Notes under the pieces: model-generated
What the model was told of the DNA's origin: nothing
Database searches by the model: none
The model's input: only the letters and a program-made list of their open reading frames with translations
DNA from: Pseudoduganella guangdongensis
GTDB lineage: Bacteria; Pseudomonadota; Gammaproteobacteria; Burkholderiales; Burkholderiaceae_D
Direction: 5' to 3'
Length of the DNA: 64,000 nt
Assembly (NCBI RefSeq): GCF_009857475.1
Contig: NZ_WWCJ01000007.1
Coordinates: 186,001-250,000 of the forward strand
Position numbers and translations under genes: made by a program
Shown: in pieces, positions 36,688 to 45,500 of the stretch
Numbering within the stretch: the first letter of the stretch is position 1
Layout of the letters: each line of letters starts with the position of its first letter

Positions 36688-38082
36688 TTACGCTGCCTCG
36701 GCCTTCGGCTTTTTCGGCAACTTGCTGCGTGCCGACGGTTTATGCATGCCAGACTTCCTGGCGCGCTTGGCCGCGGACTCCGCCGGCGCTTCCACGGCGG
36801 CAGCTTCCGCAGCGGCTGCCAGCACGGCTTCCGCCTGCTGCACCGCCTCCGCCGCGTCGGCAGCGGCTTGCGCGACCTTGCTGCTGCGCGAGGCAGTCTT
36901 CTTGGCCGCCGGCTTCTTGGCCGCAGCGCGGGTGCGCTTGGCTGGCGCAGCGGCAGCCTCGGCCGCCACGTCGGCTTCGGCCGCAGCCGCCACCACTGGC
37001 GCGACTTGCTCCACGACCGCCACGGCAGCAACTTCCGCATCGGCAGGCACTTCCACCGGTGCGGCCTCACCGGCCACCGGCGCCGATTCGCCACGGCGGC
37101 CACGGCCACCGCGGTTACCGCGGTTGCGGCGGCTATCACGGCCCTCGCGTTCGGCCGGCGCTGCGCCATCGGCCGGTGTGGCTTCGGCCGCATCGGCTTC
37201 GCCTTCCACGGCCACGGCTGCCGGTGCGGCGTCTTGTTCAACGACAGGCAGCACGACAGGCTGGCTGCTACGGTACACATAGGCGCCCGACTTTTCATCG
37301 CGGCCGAATTCCAGCAAGCCGCGCGCCTTCATTTCTTCCAGCAGGTTGCCGAAGGTACGGAAACCATAATACGACTCGCTGAAGTCCGGCTTGCGGCGCT
37401 TGATCGCCTCCTTCAGCACGGACGCCCAGATCTTGCCCTCGCCGCGTTCCGCAGCCAACGCATCGAAGGTGGTGTAAGCGATATCCACGCACTGGTTGCG
37501 GCGCTTGTCCATCTCCTCGCGGCGGCGCTTTTCCTCTTCCGGCGAACGCTTGGGCGGCTGCTCGCGCGCATCGCCACGGCTGCTGGACTGGCGCTGGCGG
37601 CGCGATTCGCGCACCAGGTCGTCGTAGAAGATGAATTCATCGCAGTTGGCCACCAGCAGGTCGGAGGTCGAGTCCTTGACGCCCACGCCGATCACGCGCT
37701 TGGCGTTTTCGCGCAGCTTGGACACCAGCGGCGAGAAATCGGAATCGCCCGAAATGATGACAAAGGTGTTGACGTGGGCCTTGGTGTAGCACAGGTCCAG
37801 CGCATCGACCACCATGCGGATGTCGGCCGAGTTCTTGCCGGACAGGCGCACGTGCGGGATTTCGATCAGCTCAAAGTTCGCCTCATGCATGGGGCCCTTG
37901 AAGCCCTTGTAACGGTCCCAGTCGCAGTAGGCCTTCTTCACCACGATAGTGCCCTTCAGCAGCAGGCGCTCCAGCACAGGTTTGATATCGAACTTCTCGT
38001 AGTTGGCGTCGCGGACGCCCAAGGCGACGTTTTCAAAGTCGCAGAACAGCGCCATGCTGGCGTTTTCGTTGGGTGAGGCCAT
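36688..38082 (-). CDS. NYN (LabA/PIN-like) domain protein with OST-HTH domain and basic Ala/Lys-rich tail
   Basis: A 464-residue protein in three parts. Residues 1-165 form a NYN/LabA-type PIN-like ribonuclease fold with its acidic residues in MALFCDFENVALGVRDANY, SADIRMVVDALDL and TFVIISGDSDFSPLV. After a charged linker (about 165-200) comes an OST-HTH/LOTUS domain (about 200-275: IWASVLKEAIKRRKPDFSES, YYGFRTFGNLLEEM), an RNA-binding winged helix. The C-terminal 190 residues are low complexity: RGD/RGG-like basic stretches (RRNRGNRGGRGRRG), Ala/Val/Glu-rich sequence and an H1-like segment (AKRTRAAAKKPAAKKTA). Together these suggest an RNA-targeting nuclease with a nucleic-acid-binding tail. 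The RNA target is unknown. Confidence 0.88.
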   Translation of the reverse strand: MASPNENASMALFCDFENVALGVRDANYEKFDIKPVLERLLLKGTIVVKKAYCDWDRYKGFKGPMHEANFELIEIPHVRLSGKNSADIRMVVDALDLCYTKAHVNTFVIISGDSDFSPLVSKLRENAKRVIGVGVKDSTSDLLVANCDEFIFYDDLVRESRRQRQSSSRGDAREQPPKRSPEEEKRRREEMDKRRNQCVDIAYTTFDALAAERGEGKIWASVLKEAIKRRKPDFSESYYGFRTFGNLLEEMKARGLLEFGRDEKSGAYVYRSSQPVVLPVVEQDAAPAAVAVEGEADAAEATPADGAAPAEREGRDSRRNRGNRGGRGRRGESAPVAGEAAPVEVPADAEVAAVAVVEQVAPVVAAAAEADVAAEAAAAPAKRTRAAAKKPAAKKTASRSSKVAQAAADAAEAVQQAEAVLAAAAEAAAVEAPAESAAKRARKSGMHKPSARSKLPKKPKAEAA

Positions 38083-38160
38083 AATTTTTATCTGGAAGGG
38101 GAGCTGTGCACAATCCGGCGATTATACTATTTCGCCAACACATGACCGAGGAGACACTCA

Positions 38161-38646
38161 ATGAAGCACTTGCTGATCGCCGCTGCCACCGCCCTCATGA
38201 TGCACAGCGCCCTGGCCGCCGACCCGGACACCGAATTCCGCCAGCAGGTGAACGCCTTCGTCGACCAATGGCACGACGACGCCTCGCACACCCGCCCCGA
38301 CTATTGGGACAAGTTCACGCCCACTGCCGTCTTCATCGGCACCGACAAGAGCGAAGTTTGGAGTTACACGGAGTTCAAGGCCTGGGCCAAGCGCTTCTGG
38401 GACCGCAAGAAAGCCTGGAGCTTCACCGCGCAAAAGCGCAATGTCTACTTCTCGCCCGATAAGAAATACGTCTGGTTCGACGAGCAGCTGAACACCCAGA
38501 TGGGGACCTGCCAGGCCAGCGGGGTGCTGGTCAACACCGGCAAGGGCTTGAAGATCGAGCACTACCAACTGTCGCTGGCTGTGCCCAATCCATTGATGGA
38601 CAGCTTCACCAAAGCCATCCGCGAACACGAAGCAAAACAGAAATAA
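38161..38646 (+). CDS. Secreted SnoaL/NTF2-like (DUF4440-type) protein
   Basis: A 161-residue protein with a signal peptide (MKHLLIAAATALMMHSALAA, cleavage after ALA). The mature part has the cone-shaped NTF2/SnoaL_3 pattern: VNAFVDQWHDDASHTRPDYW, DKFTPTAVFIGTDKSEVW, TAQKRNVYFSPDKKYVWFDE and KGLKIEHYQLSLAVPN. Proteins of this group are annotated as nuclear transport factor 2-like and often bind small ligands. The next gene starts 4 bp after its stop, so they may be co-transcribed. Confidence 0.8.
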   Translation: MKHLLIAAATALMMHSALAADPDTEFRQQVNAFVDQWHDDASHTRPDYWDKFTPTAVFIGTDKSEVWSYTEFKAWAKRFWDRKKAWSFTAQKRNVYFSPDKKYVWFDEQLNTQMGTCQASGVLVNTGKGLKIEHYQLSLAVPNPLMDSFTKAIREHEAKQK

Positions 38647-38650
38647 AACG

Positions 38651-39790
38651 ATGACGTACTTTGTAGATATTTTTTCGATTGACACTTTTGAAGCGTTCGC
38701 AAAAACCGACAAGACCATCACGGGCTTTCACATCGACCGCAAAGCCTGGGTTGCTAAGATCGCGCCCGGGGACATGATCGTCTGCTACGTGAAAGGCGTT
38801 TCCTGCTGGTTTGGATTGCTGGAGGTGACAGGCCCAATGCAGGAAGTGGCAGCCGGTAGCGAAGTCATTGAGAACTATACGCTGCAGCTGCCAACGCAAG
38901 CAAAGGTCTGGCTGGACAAGGGCAAGCTCCTCCCGATCAAGCGCCCGGATGTTTGGAACAAACTCTCGTTCACTCAAAACATCGCCCCTGGTGCCGGCGG
39001 CTGGAACTGGATACTGCGCAGCAGCGCCGTGCGCTTGAATCCTGCCGACGGCGCGGCGCTTGCCGCCCTGATGGCAGCGCAAGCCAAGGCGCCTATCCCG
39101 GATGGCATCACCGATGAACAATGGGAGAAAAAGCGCGGCTACAAGATGGTGAACGCAGAGGGAAAAACCGTTTCCATCCAAGTTCCCGAGCCGGAGGTGT
39201 CAACCGAGCACGCTGCCACTGCCCCTGCGGAAGTGCAGGCCTTCAGCGCCGCCCCCGTCCGCACCAGCCACAAAATGCAGGCTTTGCTGGCCGACATCGG
39301 ACTGGCCATGGGGTTTGAAGTCTGGATCCCGAAAGCGGACAAGGAGGCCGTCGCCAGCGAAATGGTGGAACCCAAGCTGCTCACTCACTTGCCGAGTTCG
39401 CAGTTTTCCGAGCCGGCCGCCAAAACCGTCGAGCAAATCGACGTGCTTTGGCTGCAGAAGAAATCGATCGTGCGCGCTTTTGAAGTCGAGCATACGACTG
39501 CGGTGTATTCCGGCCTGCTGCGCATGGCCGACCTGCTGGCCCTGCAGCCGAATTTCCTGATCAAGCTGCACATCGTAGCGCCGGACGAGCGGCGAAAAAA
39601 AGTGTTCCAGGAACTGCAGCGGCCAGCGTTCGCCATTTTCAACCAAGGCAGCCTGGCAACCCTCTGCACCTACCTGCCCTACGAGAAAATCGAACAATTG
39701 GCCTTGGATCCCAACCTCGAGTACTTGAAGCACGATATCCTGGAAAAGCTCGAAGAAGCTGCCGAACCGGATTTCGATAGCTTGTCTTAA
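38651..39790 (+). CDS. Probable EVE-domain and PD-(D/E)XK nuclease-like fusion protein
   Basis: A 379-residue protein in two recognisable halves. Residues 1-135 look like an EVE/PUA-like domain: MTYFVDIFSIDTFEAFAKT, then GDMIVCYVKGVSCWFGLLEV, the barrel strand pair that lines the modified-base pocket. After a linker (about 140-205) the C-terminal half (about 205-365) resembles a PD-(D/E)XK nuclease-like domain, with IDVLWLQKKSIVRAFEVEHT containing the spaced D264 and E278-x-E280, then YSGLLRMADLLALQP and KLHIVAPDERRKKVFQEL. EVE-nuclease fusions are linked to restriction of DNA with modified bases; that is family knowledge. The lysine of the motif is replaced by Thr/His, so catalysis is not certain. 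Confidence 0.75.
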   Translation: MTYFVDIFSIDTFEAFAKTDKTITGFHIDRKAWVAKIAPGDMIVCYVKGVSCWFGLLEVTGPMQEVAAGSEVIENYTLQLPTQAKVWLDKGKLLPIKRPDVWNKLSFTQNIAPGAGGWNWILRSSAVRLNPADGAALAALMAAQAKAPIPDGITDEQWEKKRGYKMVNAEGKTVSIQVPEPEVSTEHAATAPAEVQAFSAAPVRTSHKMQALLADIGLAMGFEVWIPKADKEAVASEMVEPKLLTHLPSSQFSEPAAKTVEQIDVLWLQKKSIVRAFEVEHTTAVYSGLLRMADLLALQPNFLIKLHIVAPDERRKKVFQELQRPAFAIFNQGSLATLCTYLPYEKIEQLALDPNLEYLKHDILEKLEEAAEPDFDSLS

Positions 39791-39931
39791 CAGCCTGGTG
39801 ATCGCTGGGACAGTGTGGGTTTGCGAGAAAAGCAGGCTGTTACTGCCGGCAGCCCCGCTCAAACTGCCATAGGCGCCTGGCAGGACACTTGCCCACAGTG
39901 GTGTCCTGCAGCTCTTCCAGCGACCGGCAAC

Positions 39932-40585
39932 TTAGCCTTTACGGCGGCGCACCAGCCCCAGCGCCAGCAGGCCCGCGCCCAACAGCGGCAAGGTGGCTGG
40001 CAGCGGCACATCGGCTGCGCTGCCGGCGTCATACGAAGCCTTGAACCACACGTCATGCGCGCGCGCATTCCACGTGGTATTCGTCAACCAGTCAAAGACA
40101 CTGCCATTGTTCATGTAGACGAAGGAGCCGCCGGCAATCGCATCGTTGGGCGCGACGGGCATGCGTGCGGTGGACAGCACGCCGTCAAACAGTCCGGTCG
40201 TGCTGAGGAAAGCGACATAGGTCTTGCCATCCACCAGGCTGAGGCTGCCGGTGTTGAACGCGAACTCTTTGGCGCTGCCGGGGCCGGCGCCGCCGAACGA
40301 CTGCGCGCCGCTGCTGTACAAGGCGTTGCCGGTCGCATGCAGGCCGTTCCATTCGTAGACATACGCCTTGAAATGCACTGGAGCGAATACTTCCCCGGTC
40401 AGGTAGAGGGAGAATGCGTTGAGCACATGGTTGCCCGCCAACGAAAAGGTCTGGCCATAGGTCGCGGTATGGGGTTCGCCGAAACTGCCCACGGTGCCGG
40501 GGTGGCCGGTGCTGTCGATCACGCCAGCGTGTGCGGTGGCGGCGGCGCTGAGGAGGGCACTGGCCAGCAAGGTTGCAATTTTCAT
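39932..40585 (-). CDS. PEP-CTERM sorting domain protein
   Basis: A 217-residue exported protein starting MKIATLLASALLSAAATAHA, a signal peptide. The mature part is a beta-rich domain of unknown type (HVLNAFSLYLTGEVFAPVHF, FKAYVYEWNGLHATGNALYS). The C-terminus VPLPATLPLLGAGLLALGLV followed by RRRKG is a PEP-CTERM signal: a VPLP-type motif, a membrane helix and a basic end, recognised and cleaved by an exosortase. These proteins belong to the exopolysaccharide/biofilm matrix. No exosortase gene is in the window. Upstream is an exact sigma-54 promoter (40619-40634), and an AGGAG precedes the ATG by 5 nt. Confidence 0.92.
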   Translation of the reverse strand: MKIATLLASALLSAAATAHAGVIDSTGHPGTVGSFGEPHTATYGQTFSLAGNHVLNAFSLYLTGEVFAPVHFKAYVYEWNGLHATGNALYSSGAQSFGGAGPGSAKEFAFNTGSLSLVDGKTYVAFLSTTGLFDGVLSTARMPVAPNDAIAGGSFVYMNNGSVFDWLTNTTWNARAHDVWFKASYDAGSAADVPLPATLPLLGAGLLALGLVRRRKG

Positions 40586-40595
40586 CGTTACTCCT

Positions 40596-40612
40596 GGGAA
40601 TTTGAAATTCCC
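40596..40612 (-). promoter_or_regulatory. 17-bp palindrome at the predicted transcription start of the PEP-CTERM gene
   Basis: GGGAATTTGAAATTCCC, a palindrome with a single central base, lies directly upstream of the AGGAG ribosome binding site and covers the start point (about 40608) predicted from the sigma-54 promoter. It could be an operator or an RNA hairpin in the leader. Confidence 0.5.
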
Positions 40613-40618
40613 CACAGC

Positions 40619-40634
40619 AGCAATGTTCGTGCCA
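40619..40634 (-). promoter_or_regulatory. Sigma-54 (RpoN) promoter of the PEP-CTERM gene
   Basis: On the minus strand the sequence reads TGGCACGAACATTGCT, an exact match to the -24/-12 consensus TGGCACG-N4-TTGC(A/T) with the required 10 nt between GG and GC. It lies about 35 bp before the start codon. In PEP-CTERM bacteria this gene class is commonly driven by RpoN with the PrsK/PrsR two-component system. rpoN is in the window; prsKR are not. Confidence 0.82.
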
Positions 40635-40715
40635 GTTATGCAAGTTGTTGATTTAGCTACTACAACCGCTGGGTATCGTTCATAGATGTAAAAGTTATCG
40701 ACAGCAATAGCAACA

Positions 40716-40742
40716 AAAAAGCCGCGACATGCGCGGCTTTTT
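40716..40742 (-). terminator. Intrinsic terminator after ychF
   Basis: AAAAAGCCGCG (40716-40726) and CGCGGCTTTTT (40732-40742) form an 11-bp perfect stem with a 5-nt loop, followed by a T-rich run on the minus strand. It lies 18 bp after the ychF stop. Confidence 0.9.
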
Positions 40743-40759
40743 CTGGAACAAAGGTTCGA

Positions 40760-41851
40760 TCAGACGTTGAACAGGAAGTTCAACACGTCGCCATCCTTGA
40801 CCACGTATTCCTTGCCTTCAGCGCGCATCTTGCCCGCTTCCTTGGCGCCGGACTCGCCCTTGAAGGCGATGTAGTCGTCGAAGGAAATGGTCTGGGCGCG
40901 GATGAAGCCGCGTTCGAAGTCGGTGTGGATCACGCCCGCCGCTTGCGGCGCGGTGTCGCCAACGTGAATGGTCCAGGCGCGCACTTCCTTCACGCCGGCG
41001 GTGAAGTAGGTTTGCAGGCCAAGCAGCTTGAAGCCGGCGCGGATCAGGCGGTCCAGGCCCGGCTCTTCCATGCCCATGTCGGACAGGAAGGCGGCCTTGT
41101 CGGCGTCGTCCAGTTCAGCGATTTCCGCTTCGATCGCGGCGCAGATGGCGACGATCGGCGCGTTCTGCGCTTCCGCGTACTTGGTCAGCTGGTCCAGCAG
41201 CGGGTTGTTGGTAAAGCCGCTGTCGGACACGTTGGCCACATACATGGCCGGCTTGGCGGTGATCAGGCACAGCGGCTTGATCAGGGCCATGTCTTCGACG
41301 CTCAGGCCCAGGGCGCGCACCGGCTTGGCTTCGTTCAGCTGCGGTACCAGTTTTTCCAGCAGGGCGACCAGCTTGGCGGCATCCTTGTCGCCGGAGCGGG
41401 CTTTCTTCTGCTCGCGGTGGATGGCTTTTTCCACGGTGCCCAGGTCGGCCAGCGCCAGCTCGGTCTGGATCACTTCGATGTCGTCCAGCGGCGAGACGCG
41501 GCCGGCAACGTGAATCACGTTGTCATCTTCGAAGCAGCGCACCACGTTGACGATGGCGTCGGTTTCGCGGATGTGCGACAGGAACTGGTTGCCCAGGCCT
41601 TCACCTTTGGAGGCGCCAGCCACCAGGCCGGCGATGTCGACGAATTCCACGATGGCGGGCACGACGCGCTCCGGCTTGACGATCTCGGACAGCTGCTTCA
41701 GGCGCGGATCAGGCACTTCCACCACACCCACGTTCGGCTCGATGGTGCAGAACGGGTAGTTCTCGGCGGCGATGCCAGCCTTGGTCAGTGCATTGAAGAG
41801 AGTGGACTTGCCGACGTTAGGCAGGCCGACGATGCCGCATTTCAGACTCAT
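40760..41851 (-). CDS. ychF: Redox-regulated ATPase YchF (Obg family)
   Basis: A full-length 363-residue YchF/OLA1. The P-loop is [19 protein letters not shown]2/G3 residues lie in [19 protein letters not shown] and [20 protein letters not shown], and the C-terminal TGS domain ends [15 protein letters not shown]. YchF binds ATP rather than GTP, associates with ribosomes and affects oxidative stress resistance. Its usual genomic partner pth is 5 kb away, separated by the DUF2339/DUF3999 pair. Confidence 0.98.
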   Translation of the reverse strand: MSLKCGIVGLPNVGKSTLFNALTKAGIAAENYPFCTIEPNVGVVEVPDPRLKQLSEIVKPERVVPAIVEFVDIAGLVAGASKGEGLGNQFLSHIRETDAIVNVVRCFEDDNVIHVAGRVSPLDDIEVIQTELALADLGTVEKAIHREQKKARSGDKDAAKLVALLEKLVPQLNEAKPVRALGLSVEDMALIKPLCLITAKPAMYVANVSDSGFTNNPLLDQLTKYAEAQNAPIVAICAAIEAEIAELDDADKAAFLSDMGMEEPGLDRLIRAGFKLLGLQTYFTAGVKEVRAWTIHVGDTAPQAAGVIHTDFERGFIRAQTISFDDYIAFKGESGAKEAGKMRAEGKEYVVKDGDVLNFLFNV

Positions 41852-41921
41852 GGAAAACCTTTAAATGATATTGTTCTGCTACGGCATTCGCCGCAAATAG
41901 ACCGAGATTGTACCCCAGAAC

Positions 41922-42461
41922 ATGTCACGAACTGCCCATTTCACCCTGCTGGCCCGCTACAACGAATGGATGAACCACAAGCTGTACGCGGCGGCGGCGG
42001 AGCTGCCGCCCGGGGCGTTGGCGGCGGACCGGGGCGCCTTCTTCGGCTCCCTGCAGGCGACGCTCAACCATATAGCGGTGGCCGACACGATCTGGCTCAA
42101 ACGGATTGCTGCCCATCCGCAGTTTGCGGCCGCCCTGGCGCCGCTGGCGGGCGTGTCCATGCCCGCGGCCCTGGACCAGCCGCTGTTCGACTCGTTCGAG
42201 GCGCTGCGGGCGCAACGCGCCTGGCTGGACCGGCTGATCCTGGACTAGACCGCAGGGCTGGTTGAGGCCGACCTGGACGCCGTGATCAGCTACCGCCGCA
42301 TGAACGGCGAAGCCAACCACCGGCAATTGGGCCTGCTGCTGCTGCACGTCTTCAACCACCAGACCCACCATCGCGGCCAGGCCAGCACGCTACTGTCCCA
42401 GGCCGGGGTCGATATCGGCGTGACCGACTTGCTGGTCCTGGTGCCGGACGCGGAAATTTGA
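41922..42461 (+). pseudogene. DinB family protein gene interrupted by an in-frame amber codon
   Basis: The frame from ATG 41922 encodes a DinB-like four-helix protein (MSRTAHFTLLARYNEWMNHK, LNHIAVADTIWLKRI with the first metal His). It hits TAG at 42246-42248 after 108 codons and then continues in the same frame for 70 more codons to TGA at 42461. The downstream part carries the other metal ligands, LLLLHVFNHQTHHRGQASTL, so together the two parts make one full DinB protein of 178 residues. A single base change would restore it. Either the gene is dead, or the stop is read through or suppressed; a sequencing error is also possible. Confidence 0.85.
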
Positions 42462-42518
42462 GCGGCATCAAATCCCGCTACCCCTGAACACGGTTGACGA
42501 TACGAGTATCGGCAACCC

Positions 42519-42547
42519 TTGTGCTATTGTTGCGCATTGCAAATAAT
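42519..42547 (+). promoter_or_regulatory. Possible promoter of the DUF2339/DUF3999 genes
   Basis: A TTGTGC box (42519-42524), 17 bp, then AATAAT (42542-42547), which matches five of six -10 bases. It lies 28 bp before the start codon at 42575. The -35 match is poor, so this is only a candidate. Confidence 0.4.
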
Positions 42548-42574
42548 GCTTTTAAAACAATACAGGGAGTCCTC

Positions 42575-45500
42575 ATGGAATTGCTATGGTTTATCGCGCT
42601 CTGCGTGATTGCCCGCTGGGCCTGGCTGGCCCGGCGCGACGCGCGCCTGGCGAACCATCATGCGCGCCAGCTGGAAAGCGAGCTGATCGCGCTGCGCGAG
42701 CAGGTCGGCAGCCTGCAAGGCGAGCTGGCGGGCGGCTTTGGTGCACCGGCGCAGCCGGTAGTCCAGACCGAGGCCGGAGCGCAAGTTGCCGCGAGCACCG
42801 TCGAACCCGAACCGCTGGTCGAGCACGACATTGCGCCGGAGCCGGCCCCGCTGCAAGCGCGTGACGCCGCCGCCAGCGTCCCGCTCGCCGACGAGGCGCT
42901 CACGCAACTGGCCGCGACAGCGCCAGCAGCAGCGCAGGAAGCCGCCGCGCCGGAGCCGGCGCTTGAGGCGGCACTTGAGCCGGCACCTGAGTCCCTACCT
43001 GAGCCCGCACTTCAGTCCGCACCTGAACGCGCGCCTGAGTTCGCGCGCGCCGCCGCGCCCAAAGCACCAGCGCGCGCACCGGCCTCGCCCCCGGCCGCAC
43101 CACCCGCCTGGCTCACCGCCGCGCGCAACTGGCTGTTCGAAGGCAACCTGGTGGCCAAGATTGGCCTGCTGATCCTCTTCATCGGCGTCAGCTTCCTGCT
43201 CAAATACGCCGCCGCCCGCGTTACCATACCAATCGAACTGCGCCTGGCCGGCATCGTGCTGGCCGATGTGGCCGCGCTGGCCTGGGCCTGGCGCATCCGC
43301 AACAGCCACCGCGGCGTCAGCCTGCCGCTGCAGGGCACCTGCATGGCCGTGCTGATGCTGGTGGTGTTCGGCGCCTTCCGCATGTACCAGCTGATCCCGA
43401 GCGGCATGGCCTTTGCCATGCTCTTCCTGCTGACCATCGGCACTTGCATGCTGGCCGTGCTGCAGAACGCCCAGTGGCTCGCCATCTTCGGCATTGCCGG
43501 CGGCTTCGCCGCACCGATCATGACCTCCACCGGCCAGGGCAGCCACATCGCCCTGTTCAGCTACTACACCCTGCTCAACGCCGGCATCCTGGCCATTGCG
43601 CTGAAGCGCTCCTGGCGCGTGCTCAACCTGCTCGGCTTCGCCTTCACCTTCGGCATCGGCACCGCCTGGGGCGTGCTGCGCTACACGCCGCAGGACTACC
43701 TGTCGGCACAAGCCTTCCTGCTCCTGTTCTTCCTGTACTACGTCGGCATCGCCATCGTCTACGCCCACAAGGAAGCGCCCAAGCTGAAAAGCTATGTCGA
43801 CGGCACCCTGGTGTTCGGCGCACCGATGCTGGCCGCCAGCCTGCAATACGGCCTGGTGAAAGACTTCGAATTCGGCATGGCCTACTCCTCCCTGGCGCTC
43901 GGCCTGTTCTACGGCGTGCTGGCCACCGTGCTGGCCAAGCGCCGCGCCACCTACGGCCTGTTGCTGGACGCCTTCACCGCGCTCGCCGTGGTCTTCGGCA
44001 CCCTGGCCATTCCGATGGCGCTGGACGGGCGCTGGACCTCCGCCGCCTGGGCGCTGGAAGGCGCCGGCATCGTCTGGATCGGCCTGCGCCAGCGCCAGCC
44101 GCTGGCCTGGGGCTTCGGCCTGCTGGTGCAACTGGGCGCGTGGGTCAGCTTCATCGGCTCGGTCAGCGGGCTGGATAAGTCGGCGGCCGTCAACTCCAAC
44201 CTGTGGCTCGGCTTCCTGCTGCTGGCCGTCAGCGCCTGCATCATGGCCATGCGCTTCCGCAGCCATGCCAGCGAAGAAGGCCGGAGCCGCCTCGGCATCC
44301 CGGCCGCCATCTTCCTGGTCGGCGCTGCCGTCTGGCTGGTGGGCGGCGCCTGGGCCGAGATCCTGCTGCGCGCCAGCGGCAACCTGCTGGCCAACCTGCT
44401 GGTCGCCAGCGCCCTCGGCGTGGCCGTCGTCATGGCCCTGATCGCGCGTCGCCTGGACTGGCCGATGGCGCGCGGGCTGGCCCTGGCAGCGCAATTGCTG
44501 GCCGGCGTGGTGCTGGCCTTCCTGCTGCTCATGGAAGCGCAGGTCGCGCCGGTTTCCACCGATTTGTTCGCCACCCCGTTCCTCGGCAGCCTGATGATCC
44601 TGGCCGGCGCCATGTTCAGCGCCTATGTCCTGATGCGCAATAGCGCCCAGGTCCCCGCCCTGCTGCCGAATATCGCACTGGCCTATGGCGGCATGTGGTG
44701 GCTGGTGGTGGTTGCGCCGACGCTGGCCAACTGGCTGCTCGCGTTCTACGAACCCAATATCCACTTGCGCGCCAGCGCCTATATGCTGCTGATCGCCGTC
44801 ACTACGCCGCTCATCATGCAGCTGGCGCAGCGCCTGGCCTGGCCGGCCCTGCGTGCAGCGGCGGTACCGGCCTGGCTGCTGTTCGGCCTGGCCACCGTCG
44901 GCATACTCGTCAGCCTGTATGCCGATGCCCGCATGCCGGACAGCGAGGTATGGGTCGCCTTCGGCGCGCTGTGGCTGGCCTCCGAATGGCTCATGCGCAG
45001 CACCAAGCTGCCGCAAGCCGCACTGATTCTCCTGCACACCCTGCGCAGCACCGGGCCGTGGCTGATGATCTGGCCGGTCGGCGCCTGGTGGATTGCGCGC
45101 GGGCTGGAAGGCAGCGGCGCCGATCCCGCCTGGGCCAACTTCCTGCCAGCCTGGCTGATGATGGCCGGCCTGGCATGGGTCATGCGCCGCGTGCGCGCCG
45201 ACGGCTGGCCGGTCAAGCCGGTCGCCGGCTGGTACCGCGACGTCCTGCTGCCGCTGGGGTGCGCCTGGTCGCTGCTGCTGGTCGCGGTGTGGAACCTGTC
45301 GCAGGATGGCGCCATGGCGCCCCTGCCCTACGTGCCGCTGGCCAACCCGCTCGACCTGACCAGCATCTTCGCCCTGCTGCTGTGCGTGGCCGGCTACCGC
45401 ATGCGCCAGGAGAAGCTGGCGCCGTACCGCCCGCAGCTGCTGGGCATCGGCGCGTTGGCCGCCTACGCCTGGTTCAACCTGGCGCTGCTGCGCACCGTCT

